A DNA stretch of 14,239 nt from Candidatus Latescibacteria bacterium 4484_107 (GTDB taxonomy: Bacteria > Latescibacterota > 4484-107): contig MVCQ01000008.1 in the NCBI GenBank assembly GCA_002059205.1, positions 1 to 14,239 on the forward strand. Direction: 5' to 3'. Of this stretch, positions 6,333 through 13,457 are shown in pieces. How positions within the stretch are numbered: position 1 is the stretch's first letter; each line of letters begins with the position of its first letter. The notes beneath the pieces are model-generated. The model made no database searches and was not told the DNA's origin. It saw only the letters and a program-made list of their open reading frames with translations. The position numbers and the translations under genes were made by a program.

Positions 6333-6977
6333 ATGGAGGAGCGGCGCACTATCGCGGTAGAGGGGGTGATCGGCGCGGGGAAGACGAGTCTGGCGACGTT
6401 TCTGGCGAAGCGGCTGGGGGGGCGATTGGTGTTGGAGGAGGTGGAAGAGAATCCTTTTCTGCCGCTGTTTTACGAGGACCGGGAGCGGTTTGCCTTTTCG
6501 ACGCAGGTGTTTTTTCTGATGAGCCGATACCGGCAGCAGCAGCAGTTGGGGCGGTTGGATTTGTTCGAACACACGGTGGTGAGCGATTATCTTTTTGCGA
6601 AGGATCGGATTTTTGCGAGCGTCAACCTGAATGAGCAGGAGTGGGTGCTGTATGAGCGATTGGCCGGATTATTCGTTGAGAAGACTGCGCCCCCGGATGT
6701 GGTGGTCTATCTTCAGGCGAACACGGAGACATTGATCGGTCGGATCGCCCGGCGGGGCCGGGAGTACGAACGCGATATGGAGGTGGCGTATATCCGGGCG
6801 CTGGGCGAGGCGTACAATCAATTTTTCTTTCACTACACGGCATCTCCCCTGTTGGTGGTGAATACGTCTGGGATGGATTTTGCGCATCGGGAGAAGGATT
6901 TGGAGGAGGTATTCGAGCAGGTTCGGACACCGTTTAAGGGCACGAGATACTACGTTCCGATGGGAGGACAACCGTGA
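6333..6977 (+). CDS. Deoxynucleoside kinase family protein
   Basis: This 214-residue protein resembles the dNK family (deoxyadenosine, deoxyguanosine, deoxycytidine or thymidine kinases), which phosphorylate salvaged deoxynucleosides. It has a P-loop at residues 11-18 (GVIGAGKT), a substrate-domain stretch FAFSTQVFFLMSRYRQQQQL, VVSDYLFAKDRIFA (the catalytic-Glu region and DRS-like motif of the family, altered here), PDVVVYLQANTETLIGRI, and a lid with RRGREYERDM. The start ATG follows GGAGG at 6321-6325 with 7 nt spacing; an in-frame upstream start at 6267 would run through repeat E and is rejected. The stop overlaps the panB start (GTGA). The substrate cannot be settled from sequence. Confidence 0.87.
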   Translation: MEERRTIAVEGVIGAGKTSLATFLAKRLGGRLVLEEVEENPFLPLFYEDRERFAFSTQVFFLMSRYRQQQQLGRLDLFEHTVVSDYLFAKDRIFASVNLNEQEWVLYERLAGLFVEKTAPPDVVVYLQANTETLIGRIARRGREYERDMEVAYIRALGEAYNQFFFHYTASPLLVVNTSGMDFAHREKDLEEVFEQVRTPFKGTRYYVPMGGQP

Positions 6978-7777
6978 GCCGAGAAAAAATAACCACGGCG
7001 AAGCTTTTGGCGATGAAGGAAAGAGGCGAGAAGATTGCGGCGCTGACGGCCTATGAATGTTTGTTTGCCCGGGTTTTGGATGAAGCGGGCGTGGATGTGA
7101 TTCTCGTGGGGGATTCGCTGGGAATGGTATTTGCCGGGTATGAGACCACGCTGCGGGTGACGATGGATCAGATGCTCTATCATACGAAGATCGTGGCGGA
7201 TTCGGTGGAGCACGCGCTGGTGGTGGGGGATATGCCGTTTATGTCGTTTCAGGTGAACACGGAAGCGGCGCTACGGAATGCGGGGCGTTTTTTGCAGGAG
7301 GCCGGAGCCCGGGCGGTGAAGGTGGAAGGCGGAGAGAAAATAGCGGATCGGGTGCGCCGGATGGTGGATGCGGGGATTCCGGTGATGGGACATCTCGGTT
7401 TGACGCCGCAGTCCATCCACCAATTCGGCGGGTATGGCGTGCGAGCGAAGGGGGAAGCCGAGGCGCGGAAACTGCTGCACGATGCGGAGGTGCTGGAGCA
7501 GGCCGGGGTGTTCTCCCTCGTGTTGGAAAAAATCCCTGGCCCGTTGGCCAAAGAAGTGTCGGAGAAAATCCGCGTGCCGACGATCGGGATCGGAGCCGGG
7601 CCGCATTGTGACGGACAGATTCTGGTGACGCAGGACCTCTTGGGGTTGTTTGAGCGGTTTCGGCCCAAGTTTGTGCGGCGGTATGCGGAGTTGGGAAAGG
7701 CAGCTCGGGAGGCGTGCGCGGCGTATGTGGGCGATGTGAGAGAGGGAGGTTTTCCGTCGATCGAGGAAAGTTTTTAG
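6974..7777 (+). CDS. panB: 3-methyl-2-oxobutanoate hydroxymethyltransferase
   Basis: PanB adds a hydroxymethyl group from 5,10-methylene-tetrahydrofolate to alpha-ketoisovalerate, giving ketopantoate, the first step to pantothenate. The 267-residue protein has the metal ligands D47 (VGDSLGM), D86 (VVGDMPFMSF) and E118 (VKVEGG), the catalytic-type E185 (VLEKIP), plus GHLGLTPQS and PTIGIGAGPHCDGQILV. The common LTAYD motif reads LTAYE here (E28), a conservative change. The start is GTG at 6974, overlapping the previous stop, with GGGAGG at 6962-6967 spaced 6 nt. Its folate cofactor depends on the folB and folK products made just upstream. Confidence 0.96.
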   Translation: MSREKITTAKLLAMKERGEKIAALTAYECLFARVLDEAGVDVILVGDSLGMVFAGYETTLRVTMDQMLYHTKIVADSVEHALVVGDMPFMSFQVNTEAALRNAGRFLQEAGARAVKVEGGEKIADRVRRMVDAGIPVMGHLGLTPQSIHQFGGYGVRAKGEAEARKLLHDAEVLEQAGVFSLVLEKIPGPLAKEVSEKIRVPTIGIGAGPHCDGQILVTQDLLGLFERFRPKFVRRYAELGKAAREACAAYVGDVREGGFPSIEESF

Positions 7778-7881
7778 AGCGAGGTACACGCTTTACGGTA
7801 CATGCAACATGGTACCCGGCTTACGAGTTTGCGTCTCTGGGGTGAGTATATGACGGTCTCTTTTCAGATTGGAACGGAACG
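7778..7881. other. panB-panC intergenic stretch, small hairpin only
   Basis: This is one of the few gaps with no family A-G repeat. It has a small hairpin at 7797-7816 (GGTACATG, loop CAA, CATGGTACC with one bulged G). GGTAC appears a third time at 7783-7787. There is no U-run for a terminator and no clear promoter. panC has only a weak ribosome binding site (GGAACGGAACG). Confidence 0.4.
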
Positions 7882-8736
7882 ATGTCTATTCGGGTGATCG
7901 AGCAGGTTCGGGCGATGCAGGCATGGGCGGATAAGGTCCGGCGGGAGGGGAAACGGATCGGTTTGGTGCCCACGATGGGATGCCTGCACGAGGGACATCT
8001 GAGCCTGATCCGTTTGGCGCGGAAGCGGACGGATGTTGTGGTGGTGAGTATTTTCGTGAACCCGACGCAGTTTGGTCCGACGGAGGACTTTGAAAAATAC
8101 CCGAGGACGTTCGATCGGGATCAGGAACTGGTGGAACAAGCGGGCGGGGAAATAATTTTTGCGCCGGGTGTGGAGGAGATGTATCCACCGGGATTTGATA
8201 CTTCTGTAACTGTAGCGCGATTGACAAAGGGGCTTTGCGGGGCCTCCCGTCCGGGCCATTTCCGGGGCGTGACAACGGTGGTAACGAAGTTGCTGTGCGC
8301 GGCAAAACCCCACGTGGCGGTGTTCGGCCAAAAGGATTTTCAGCAGGCGGCGGTGATCCGGCGGATGGTGCGGGATTTGAATCTCGACGTGGAGATCGTG
8401 ACGGCTCCCATTGTTCGGGAAGCGGATGGGTTGGCGATGAGTTCCCGGAATGCTTATCTTTCTCCAAAGGAACGGAGAGATGCGCGGGTGCTGTTTCAAT
8501 CGCTGGAGAAGGGTGAGAAGATGGTGCGGGATGGCGAACGGGAGGCGTCCGAAATTATAGCGGCGATGAAGACGGAGATTGAAGCTAAACCGGCGGCCCG
8601 GATAGATTACGTGGCCGTGGTGGATGCGGAGACGTTGGAGCCGGTGACGCACCTTAAGGGACGGGCGCTTGTGGCGTTGGCGGTCTGGATCGGGAAGACC
8701 CGGTTGATTGACAATGTAGTTCTGGAAGAAAAATAA
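7882..8736 (+). CDS. panC: Pantothenate synthetase (pantoate-beta-alanine ligase)
   Basis: PanC joins pantoate and beta-alanine using ATP through a pantoyl-adenylate. It is a cytoplasmic enzyme of the nucleotidyltransferase superfamily. The 284-residue product has PTMGCLHEGHLSLI at residues 30-43 with the HIGH-like HEGH (36-39), VVVSIFVNPTQFGP, LTKGLCGASRPGHFRGV, VAVFGQKDFQQ, IVREADGLAMSSRNAYLS and the KMSKS-like region within it. All regions expected of the family are present and length is normal. The ATG at 7882 gives the standard N-terminus. It feeds on the products of panB (after reduction by a ketopantoate reductase not in the window) and panD. Confidence 0.96.
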   Translation: MSIRVIEQVRAMQAWADKVRREGKRIGLVPTMGCLHEGHLSLIRLARKRTDVVVVSIFVNPTQFGPTEDFEKYPRTFDRDQELVEQAGGEIIFAPGVEEMYPPGFDTSVTVARLTKGLCGASRPGHFRGVTTVVTKLLCAAKPHVAVFGQKDFQQAAVIRRMVRDLNLDVEIVTAPIVREADGLAMSSRNAYLSPKERRDARVLFQSLEKGEKMVRDGEREASEIIAAMKTEIEAKPAARIDYVAVVDAETLEPVTHLKGRALVALAVWIGKTRLIDNVVLEEK

Positions 8737-8748
8737 AAGGAGCATCTT

Positions 8749-9108
8749 ATGCAACGAATCATGTGCAAATCGAAACTGCATCTCGCGGTGGTGACGGATG
8801 CAAATCTGAACTACGAGGGCAGTATTACCATAGATGAGACGTTGTTGGAAGCGGCGGATATGCTGCCTTTCGAGCGGGTGCAGGTGGTAAATTTGAACAA
8901 CGGGGCGCGGTTTGAGACGTATATCATCGTAGGCGAACGGGGATCGCGAACGATCTGTTTGAACGGTCCGGCCGCGCGGCTGGGAGAAGTAGGGGATCGG
9001 GTGATTGTGCTCTCTTATGCGATGATGAGCGATGAGGAGGCCAGGGCGCTTCGCCCGAAAATCATCGTATTGGGAGAGGATAATCGGATTTTGGAGCGCA
9101 AGGAGTGA
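8749..9108 (+). CDS. panD: Aspartate 1-decarboxylase precursor
   Basis: PanD makes beta-alanine from aspartate and is a pyruvoyl enzyme that cleaves itself. The 119-residue precursor has the processing site YEGSITID, with cleavage expected between G24 and S25 to give an N-terminal beta chain and a pyruvoyl-bearing alpha chain. Other marks are [12 protein letters not shown] at the start, [29 protein letters not shown] and a normal overall length. AAAGGAG sits 8 nt before the ATG, and only 12 nt part it from panC, so the two are cotranscribed. Confidence 0.96.
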   Translation: MQRIMCKSKLHLAVVTDANLNYEGSITIDETLLEAADMLPFERVQVVNLNNGARFETYIIVGERGSRTICLNGPAARLGEVGDRVIVLSYAMMSDEEARALRPKIIVLGEDNRILERKE

Positions 9109-9153
9109 TTTTGGAGAGAACCGGATAGCGCGTGGGATAGGGAAAAAAAACTG

Positions 9154-9181
9154 TTGACTTTTTTCCAAAATGTGTTATTAT
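9154..9181 (+). promoter_or_regulatory. Sigma-70-like promoter before hflK
   Basis: TTGACT (9154-9159) and TATTAT (9176-9181) are 16 bp apart, close to consensus. Transcription would start near 9188 and leave a leader of about 85 nt before hflK at 9274, with AAAGGAGG at 9261-9268. This suggests hflKC is transcribed apart from the pan genes. Confidence 0.65.
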
Positions 9182-9273
9182 GACATCTCTGGATGTTGCG
9201 ATTGTGTTCGTTGGGATAGGAGTCGGTATTGTTCCATCTCATTCATAGGTAGGCCTCTTGAAAGGAGGATGGT

Positions 9274-10281
9274 ATGCAGCGACCCGATTTAGGGCGGAAT
9301 TCCCGATTGGATTTCGAGTTCGATCGGAAAATTCCGGTTTACGTGATCGCGGGATTGATTGCTCTGTGGCTTTTGAGCGGGATCTACATTGTGAATCCCG
9401 ATGAGCAGGGCGTGATCCGGCGGTTCGGGAAGTGCGTGGGCGTGGTAGGCTCCGGCCCGCACTGGCATCTGCCGTTCCCCATCGAAAAGGTGGATACGCC
9501 AAAGGTGACGGAGATCAAGCGGATGGAGATCGGGTTTCGGACCATCCATCCGGGGCCTCCGGCGCAGTATCGAAAAATGCCGAGGGAATCGTTGATGCTG
9601 ACCGGGGACGAGAACATCGTGGATGCGGAGATCATCGTGCAGTATAAGATCAAAGATGCGGTGGCGTATCTGTTCAATGTTCGGGAGCAGGAGGGGTTGG
9701 TGCGGGATGCGGCGGAGGCGGCCTTAAGGCAGGTGGTGGGCCGGCATAGAATTGACGAAGCGCTGACGGAGCAAAAAGGGGAGATTCAGGACGAGACGCG
9801 GGGGAAGCTGCAGGAATTATTGGACGGGTATGGTCTGGGCGTCACGGTGAATCTGGTGAAGTTTCAGGCGGTCAGTGTGCCCAAGCAGGTGAGGGCGGCG
9901 TTCATGGACGTGGCGAGCGCGCGGGAGGATAAGCAGCGGTTGGTCAAGCAGGCCGAGGCGTATCAGAACGACGTGATCCCCAAGGCGCGGGGGAATGCGG
10001 AGAAGCTGGTGAAAGAGGCGGAGGCGTATAAAATCGAGCGGGTAAAGCGGGCACAGGGGGATGCGGAGCGGTTCGTGGAGGTGTTGAGGGAGTATCGGAA
10101 GGCGCGGAAGGTGACGGAGGCGCGGTTGTACATCGAGACGATGGAGAAGATTCTGCCGGGGCTGAGGAAGTACATCGTGCAGACCGACGGGAAGGGGGGC
10201 TTGTATAATATCCTCTCTGCGATGCCGTTTCCTACGTTGCCTGAGCAGGAAGGCGTGACGGGGAAAGGAGGTTCGCAATGA
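9274..10281 (+). CDS. hflK: Membrane-associated SPFH protein HflK
   Basis: HflK and HflC form a large membrane-anchored cage around the protease FtsH and modulate its activity. This 335-residue protein has a short cytoplasmic tail, one membrane segment at about residues 20-40, then an SPFH/Band 7 domain (IVNPDEQGVIRRFGK onward, GPHWHLPFPIEKV, VDAEIIVQYKI). A long charged helical region follows (about 210-290: AREDKQRLVKQAEAYQNDV and similar), likely coiled coil. It is shorter than the E. coli protein and lacks its Gly-rich N-terminal extension. Its start follows AAGGAGG. The end overlaps hflC by ATGA. Confidence 0.93.
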   Translation: MQRPDLGRNSRLDFEFDRKIPVYVIAGLIALWLLSGIYIVNPDEQGVIRRFGKCVGVVGSGPHWHLPFPIEKVDTPKVTEIKRMEIGFRTIHPGPPAQYRKMPRESLMLTGDENIVDAEIIVQYKIKDAVAYLFNVREQEGLVRDAAEAALRQVVGRHRIDEALTEQKGEIQDETRGKLQELLDGYGLGVTVNLVKFQAVSVPKQVRAAFMDVASAREDKQRLVKQAEAYQNDVIPKARGNAEKLVKEAEAYKIERVKRAQGDAERFVEVLREYRKARKVTEARLYIETMEKILPGLRKYIVQTDGKGGLYNILSAMPFPTLPEQEGVTGKGGSQ

Positions 10282-11138
10282 AGGGATTGATTATTCTGGC
10301 GGTTATCGTGGTGATCGCGCTCGTGGCCGTTGGATTGGTGGCCTACACGGTGGATGAGACGCAACAGGCGGTCATCATCCGGATGGGGAATCCGGTGCGG
10401 ACGGTGCAGGAGCCGGGGCTGCATTTCAAGTGGCCTTATCCGATCGAGTCCGTACACATGTTCGACGATCGGGTGCTGGAGTACGACGTGGATCCGGAGC
10501 CGATCTATACCCAGGACAAGAAGAACCTGATTCTGGATAATTACGCCCGGTGGCGGATCGAGGATCCGTTGATGTTTATGAAGGCGGTAAAGACGAGGAG
10601 CGGCGCACAGGCCCGCTTGGACGATATTGTGTATTCGGTGCTGCGGGAGGAATTGGGGAAGCACGTCCTCTCGGAGGTGATCTCGGAGAATCGGGAGAAG
10701 ATCATGGTGGCGGTGACGCAACGCTGCCGGGAGCAGGCGAAGGGGTTGGGGATCGGGATTCTGGACGTGCGGATCAAGCGGGCGGATCTGCCGCGGGAAA
10801 ACGAGGAGTATGTTTACAACCGGATGCGGGCGGAGCGAAGCCGGATTGCGATGCAGTATCGGTCCGAGGGCGAGGAGGAGGCCCTGAAGATTCGGGCGCA
10901 GACCGATCTAGACAAGCGGGCGATTATGGCGGAGGCGTACGAGAAGTCGGAGAAGCTCAAGGGCGCGGGGGATGCGGAGGCGTTGGGGATCTATGCGAAT
11001 GCATACCAGAAAGATCCGAACTTCTATGCGTTCACCCGGACGCTTCAGGCGTACGAAAAGGCGATTGATGAACACACCGTGCTGGTGCTTCCGCCGACGA
11101 TGGAATTCTTCAAGTATCTGGAGGTGAAGAAAAAGTAG
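10278..11138 (+). CDS. hflC: Membrane-associated SPFH protein HflC
   Basis: HflC is the partner of HflK in the FtsH-regulating complex. The 286-residue protein starts with one membrane helix (about residues 3-23, IILAVIVVIALVAVGLVAY), then an SPFH domain: VDETQQAVIIRMGNPV, GLHFKWPYPIESVHMFDDR, NYARWRIEDPLMFMKAV. A typical HflC stretch follows (LPRENEEYVYNRMRAERSRIA, QYRSEGEEEALKIRAQTD), then PNFYAFTRTLQAYEKAI near the C-terminus. The ATGA overlap and a GGAGG in the end of hflK mean coupled translation. A terminator follows within 25 nt. ftsH is not in the window. Confidence 0.95.
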   Translation: MKGLIILAVIVVIALVAVGLVAYTVDETQQAVIIRMGNPVRTVQEPGLHFKWPYPIESVHMFDDRVLEYDVDPEPIYTQDKKNLILDNYARWRIEDPLMFMKAVKTRSGAQARLDDIVYSVLREELGKHVLSEVISENREKIMVAVTQRCREQAKGLGIGILDVRIKRADLPRENEEYVYNRMRAERSRIAMQYRSEGEEEALKIRAQTDLDKRAIMAEAYEKSEKLKGAGDAEALGIYANAYQKDPNFYAFTRTLQAYEKAIDEHTVLVLPPTMEFFKYLEVKKK

Positions 11139-11160
11139 CGGGAAGCACGGGGGAAAAATA

Positions 11161-11200
11161 AAAAGGAGCAGGGGGATGGTTTCCTCTGCTCCTTTTGTTA
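11161..11200 (+). terminator. Rho-independent terminator after hflC
   Basis: A perfect 11-bp stem, AAAAGGAGCAG (11161-11171) with CTGCTCCTTTT (11186-11196), surrounds a 14-nt loop and runs into TTTTGTTATTT. An A-rich flank on the 5' side can extend the pairing. It ends the hflKC transcript. Confidence 0.85.
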
Positions 11201-11214
11201 TTTCCACCTCGTCC

Positions 11215-11248
11215 ATTTCGTTCCCACGCTCCTGCGTGGGAACGAAAT
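11215..11248. repeat. Family G palindrome, copy 1 (downstream of hicA)
   Basis: A perfect 15-bp stem, ATTTCGTTCCCACGC with GCGTGGGAACGAAAT, encloses the loop TCCT. It lies 12 nt beyond the hicA stop. There is no U-run on either side. The asymmetric loop shows orientation: this copy reads TCCT on the + strand. Confidence 0.85.
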
Positions 11249-11259
11249 CAAATCGTAGA

Positions 11260-11511
11260 TTACTTCAACAATTTCAGCCGGTGTAAATCATTCTCCGTCC
11301 ATTCAGCTTGGCGTTCAATAATGCTTCTCAAAGTCTTAGGTCTAAAGGTATCCCCTGAACGATGATAGGAAACTGTTACTTTTCGTCCATCCGGATGATG
11401 GTATCGTTGATGGCTTCCTCTTTGAGAACGAAGATAAAAACCATCGCTTCTAAGAGCAGCGGTGATTTTTCTGGCGGTTACGCCTCGAACTTTGCTGTAA
11501 TCAATGGACAT
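11260..11511 (-). CDS. hicA: HicA family toxin
   Basis: An 83-residue basic protein of the HicA type, an mRNA interferase with a double-stranded RNA-binding-like fold that blocks translation when free of HicB. The catalytic His is H34 in RGSHQRYHHPDGRKVTV; then DTFRPKTLRSIIERQAEW matches the family's C-terminal helix region. Start ATG at 11511 is 3 nt after the hicB stop, so translation is coupled and only a weak ribosome binding site (GGTGA) is seen. The gene order hicB-hicA is one of the two known orders. Base composition looks more AT-rich than neighbouring genes, as often seen in transferred modules. Confidence 0.88.
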   Translation of the reverse strand: MSIDYSKVRGVTARKITAALRSDGFYLRSQRGSHQRYHHPDGRKVTVSYHRSGDTFRPKTLRSIIERQAEWTENDLHRLKLLK

Positions 11512-11514
11512 AAG

Positions 11515-11760
11515 TCAGATCGTCACCACGGCTTGGGGTTCTGGGAAAATATGAACCCACTGTTCGGGAATCTCAGAGAGCGGCTCTCCGTCCTCAATGA
11601 ATTCCTCAACTACCATCTCTACTACTTCCTGAATATTCTTAAAAGCCTCCTCTTTGGTATGGCCCCACGTGGCTGCCCCTTGCTTTTCCAAAGCCGGGCA
11701 ATAGGCAAACCATCTATCCTCATCCGGCTCCACGACCACCTTAAAGGCATAAGTTCTCAT
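11515..11760 (-). CDS. hicB: HicB family antitoxin
   Basis: The 81-residue product starts MRTYAFKVVVEPDEDRWFAY, then CPALEKQGAATWGHTKEEAFKNIQEVVEMVVEEF: the partly degraded RNase H-like fold of HicB antitoxins, with the P-x-L-x-G-like and GxTxEEA motifs. I see no added DNA-binding domain, so the module may be autoregulated by another route or not at all. The start at 11760 has AGAGGG 4 nt upstream and matches the family N-terminus. A second start at 11799 (94 residues, MKKVLAPHTSEGK added) has AGGAG at 12 nt and cannot be excluded. A good promoter lies just upstream. Confidence 0.85.
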   Translation of the reverse strand: MRTYAFKVVVEPDEDRWFAYCPALEKQGAATWGHTKEEAFKNIQEVVEMVVEEFIEDGEPLSEIPEQWVHIFPEPQAVVTI

Positions 11761-11827
11761 CTTTCCCTCTGAGGTATGAGGTGCTAAGACTTTTTTCATA
11801 GAGGCTTTTTTCTCCTGTGTTTTTCCA

Positions 11828-11856
11828 AAGATAAACAGATTTTCTATCAAAGTCAA
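11828..11856 (-). promoter_or_regulatory. Promoter for hicB-hicA
   Basis: On the - strand TTGACT (11856-11851) and TATCTT (11833-11828) are exactly 17 bp apart. Transcription would begin near 11821, about 20 nt before the 11799 start and 60 nt before the 11760 start. The toxin-antitoxin pair therefore carries its own promoter inside the two G palindromes. Confidence 0.7.
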
Positions 11857-11883
11857 CCTCTTTTTGGTGTATCCGGATTTCCG

Positions 11884-11915
11884 TCTCGTTCCCACGCAGG
11901 AGCATGGGAACGAGA
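11884..11915. repeat. Family G palindrome, copy 2 (upstream of hicB)
   Basis: Arms TCTCGTTCCCACG and CATGGGAACGAGA pair with one mismatch around CAGGAG. Read on the - strand it has GCTCCTGCGTGGGAACG, the same sequence as copy 1 on the + strand, so the two copies are in opposite orientation and face each other across hicBA. Confidence 0.82.
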
Positions 11916-11921
11916 TAGCGG

Positions 11922-11940
11922 TTGTTCATTGCTCATTGCT
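11922..11940. repeat. Family A half element at the end of the CBM9 gene
   Basis: TTGTTCATTGCTCATTGCT matches the right arm of family A copies 1-3. On the - strand it supplies the last codons (SNEQ) and TGA stop of the CBM9 gene. The other arm is missing; the G palindrome begins 6 nt away. Confidence 0.7.
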
Positions 11941-12717
11941 TTTAACCTCTCCCCACGAGCCTCTGATCACCTCCGTTGCGGGAGCGGCCACGAAGCGCAA
12001 CGTGCCAAAACGATCCGCGTTGATCCACGAATCTCCGCCGTCCGGAACCCAGCCGACCATAGATTCCCGAACCTTCGGCGTGCCATCGTTGTCGTTGTAA
12101 GCAATGCTGAAACCGATCTCGTCCCCCGCTTCGATGTCCATCACCGCGTCGTTCTCACTGTTCCCGTCGTGGGAATACACCTCGTAAAGGGCGAAAGCGA
12201 TCTCCCACGTTTTACGATCCGCGCTGAGACCGAGCCGGACGTGCTCTTTGAGATTCACCGGATTTCGATCCGCGCCCAGGTCTATGCCATCTCCGAAGAG
12301 CGAGACGTGGTACGCAAACGCGTTGTAGTTGTACTGATGATCTCCTCCCGAATGATCCGGATCCAGAAATACCTCCACGCCGTCCTCGGCCCAATAGCTC
12401 GTCAACGGATCGTCAAAATGATCTGCGATCACGTCGTCATGCACTCGAACCGCCACGTACAGCCGGTTCGTCGAATCGTTCCAGACTGCCTGGAAGGTTA
12501 CGCTCAAATCCTCCGCCGTGGGCGGCTCGGAAACCGTTCCATCCCACCGGAAGGCCAGGGTATCGGTCTCGGCGTGCCTCCATACCGGCTCGTCTAAGAT
12601 CCCATCTAAGACCGGCGGCGTCCCGGCTTCTGTCGCCTCATAGACCTTGTCCGCACCGTATGCCACCCCGCTCAGACAGAGCAGAAGCATTCCCGTTGCA
12701 CACAAAACTCGAATCAT
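11926..12717 (-). CDS. Secreted CBM9-type carbohydrate-binding domain protein
   Basis: The 263-residue protein has a signal peptide (MIRVLCATGMLLLCLSGVAYG, likely cut before ADK). The rest is one CBM9_1-like domain: PPVLDGILDEPVWRHAE, NRLYVAVRVHDDVI, WAEDGVEVFLDPDHSGG, WEIAFALYEV and DEIGFSIAYNDNDG. Such domains bind sugars in xylanases, but many free-standing ones occur in marine and soil bacteria with unknown ligands; no catalytic domain is attached. GAGG lies 6 nt before the start. It is convergent with hflC. The last residues and stop lie in a family A half element. A role in sugar capture is suggested only by the family and the nearby Gfo/Idh/MocA gene. Confidence 0.85.
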   Translation of the reverse strand: MIRVLCATGMLLLCLSGVAYGADKVYEATEAGTPPVLDGILDEPVWRHAETDTLAFRWDGTVSEPPTAEDLSVTFQAVWNDSTNRLYVAVRVHDDVIADHFDDPLTSYWAEDGVEVFLDPDHSGGDHQYNYNAFAYHVSLFGDGIDLGADRNPVNLKEHVRLGLSADRKTWEIAFALYEVYSHDGNSENDAVMDIEAGDEIGFSIAYNDNDGTPKVRESMVGWVPDGGDSWINADRFGTLRFVAAPATEVIRGSWGEVKSNEQ

Positions 12718-12810
12718 GACGGCCTCATTTCTTGGTTGTAGAATGGTAGAGTATAATCAAATTTGCTCGACTTAGGTTGAAGATGGAAATGCTGATTTTT
12801 GACCTCTACA

Positions 12811-12846
12811 GTTTGCAGTTTGCAGTTCTCCGCGGCTTTGCGGTGA
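12811..12846. repeat. Family B half element upstream of the CBM9 gene
   Basis: GTTTGCAGTTTGCAGTTCTC followed by CGCGGCTTTGCGGTGAG resembles the right arm of family B (CTTTGCGGTGA end), with 7-nt TTTGCAG units before it. No left arm is seen. It lies between the HAD and CBM9 genes. Confidence 0.5.
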
Positions 12847-12859
12847 GAGAATTTCAAAA

Positions 12860-13423
12860 TCAGAACCCCAACAAACTCGCCACCTCCCCCAGCGACGTCA
12901 CCGCCGGGTGGTGGTCCATCTCCGTGTCGGGATGCCGGAGCAGGATAAACGGAATGCCCGCTTCCTCCGATGCCCACAGATCGTACCGGCCATCGCCGAT
13001 GAGCACGACTTCCTCCCGATCCAGATCCAACTGCGCCATCGCCTTCAGCACGAGATCCGCGGAGGGCTTGATCCGGCCATCCTCGCGGCTTAGGTTCACG
13101 TTGAAAGAGAGCCCGTGCTTCTCCAGCACGAGGCGCATGGACTGGCCATTGTTGTTGGTCACCAGCGCCGTCTTGATTCCTCGGATCTTCAACAAGTTCA
13201 GTAGTTCCCGCACGCCGTCGTTCAACTCCGAGTGCATGGCCGCCTCATTCTCAAAACGCTCCAACACGCCGGTCGCCCATTTTCGTTCGTCGGCATCCAG
13301 CGACTCGATGTACTCGATCAGCGTACTCCCCTCCCGCGCCCGAATTTCCGCCCGCAACGCCTTCCAGTCAATATACGGAACCGTGATCGTGCCGTCCATA
13401 TCGAAAATCACCCCTCGAATCAT
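12860..13423 (-). CDS. HAD superfamily hydrolase
   Basis: A 187-residue HAD phosphatase-like protein. Motif I is D8-M-D10-G-T (VIFDMDGTI), motif II is T89 in LVTNNN, motif III is K119 in GRIKPSADLVLKAM, and motif IV is GDGRYD (D144, D148). A helical cap lies between motifs I and II (about residues 16-75). This matches the phosphoglycolate phosphatase/beta-phosphoglucomutase-like group, but the substrate is not evident. Start ATG at 13423 has GGAG 6 nt upstream and gives a normal N-terminus; a 12-residue longer version would begin in a repeat. Neighbours give little clue to its substrate. Confidence 0.88.
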   Translation of the reverse strand: MIRGVIFDMDGTITVPYIDWKALRAEIRAREGSTLIEYIESLDADERKWATGVLERFENEAAMHSELNDGVRELLNLLKIRGIKTALVTNNNGQSMRLVLEKHGLSFNVNLSREDGRIKPSADLVLKAMAQLDLDREEVVLIGDGRYDLWASEEAGIPFILLRHPDTEMDHHPAVTSLGEVASLLGF

Positions 13424-13457
13424 AGAATCTCCATTTTGGATTTCGGAATGGAACCGC

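Noticed and set aside
9141..9166. GGAAAAAA/TTTTTTCC hairpin after panD as a terminator
   Set aside because: The stem is nearly all A-T, it overlaps the -35 box of the hflK promoter, and it is followed by AAAA rather than a U-run.
7864..9168. 434-codon open frame on the - strand
   Set aside because: It lies opposite panC and panD, both clear from motifs on the + strand. Its translation is rich in His, Arg and Pro with no domain pattern, typical of an antisense shadow in GC-rich DNA.
11884..11915. G palindrome as a terminator for the CBM9 gene
   Set aside because: No U-run follows on either strand, and the same palindrome occurs at 11215-11248, so it is better called a repeat.
11215..11915. 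Composite transposon carrying hicBA
   Set aside because: There is no transposase, and I see no target duplication outside the two palindromes; kept only as a repeat-bracketed cassette.
12750..12755. TATACT on the - strand as promoter of the CBM9 gene
   Set aside because: No acceptable -35 box lies 15-19 bp upstream, so the match alone is too weak to annotate.
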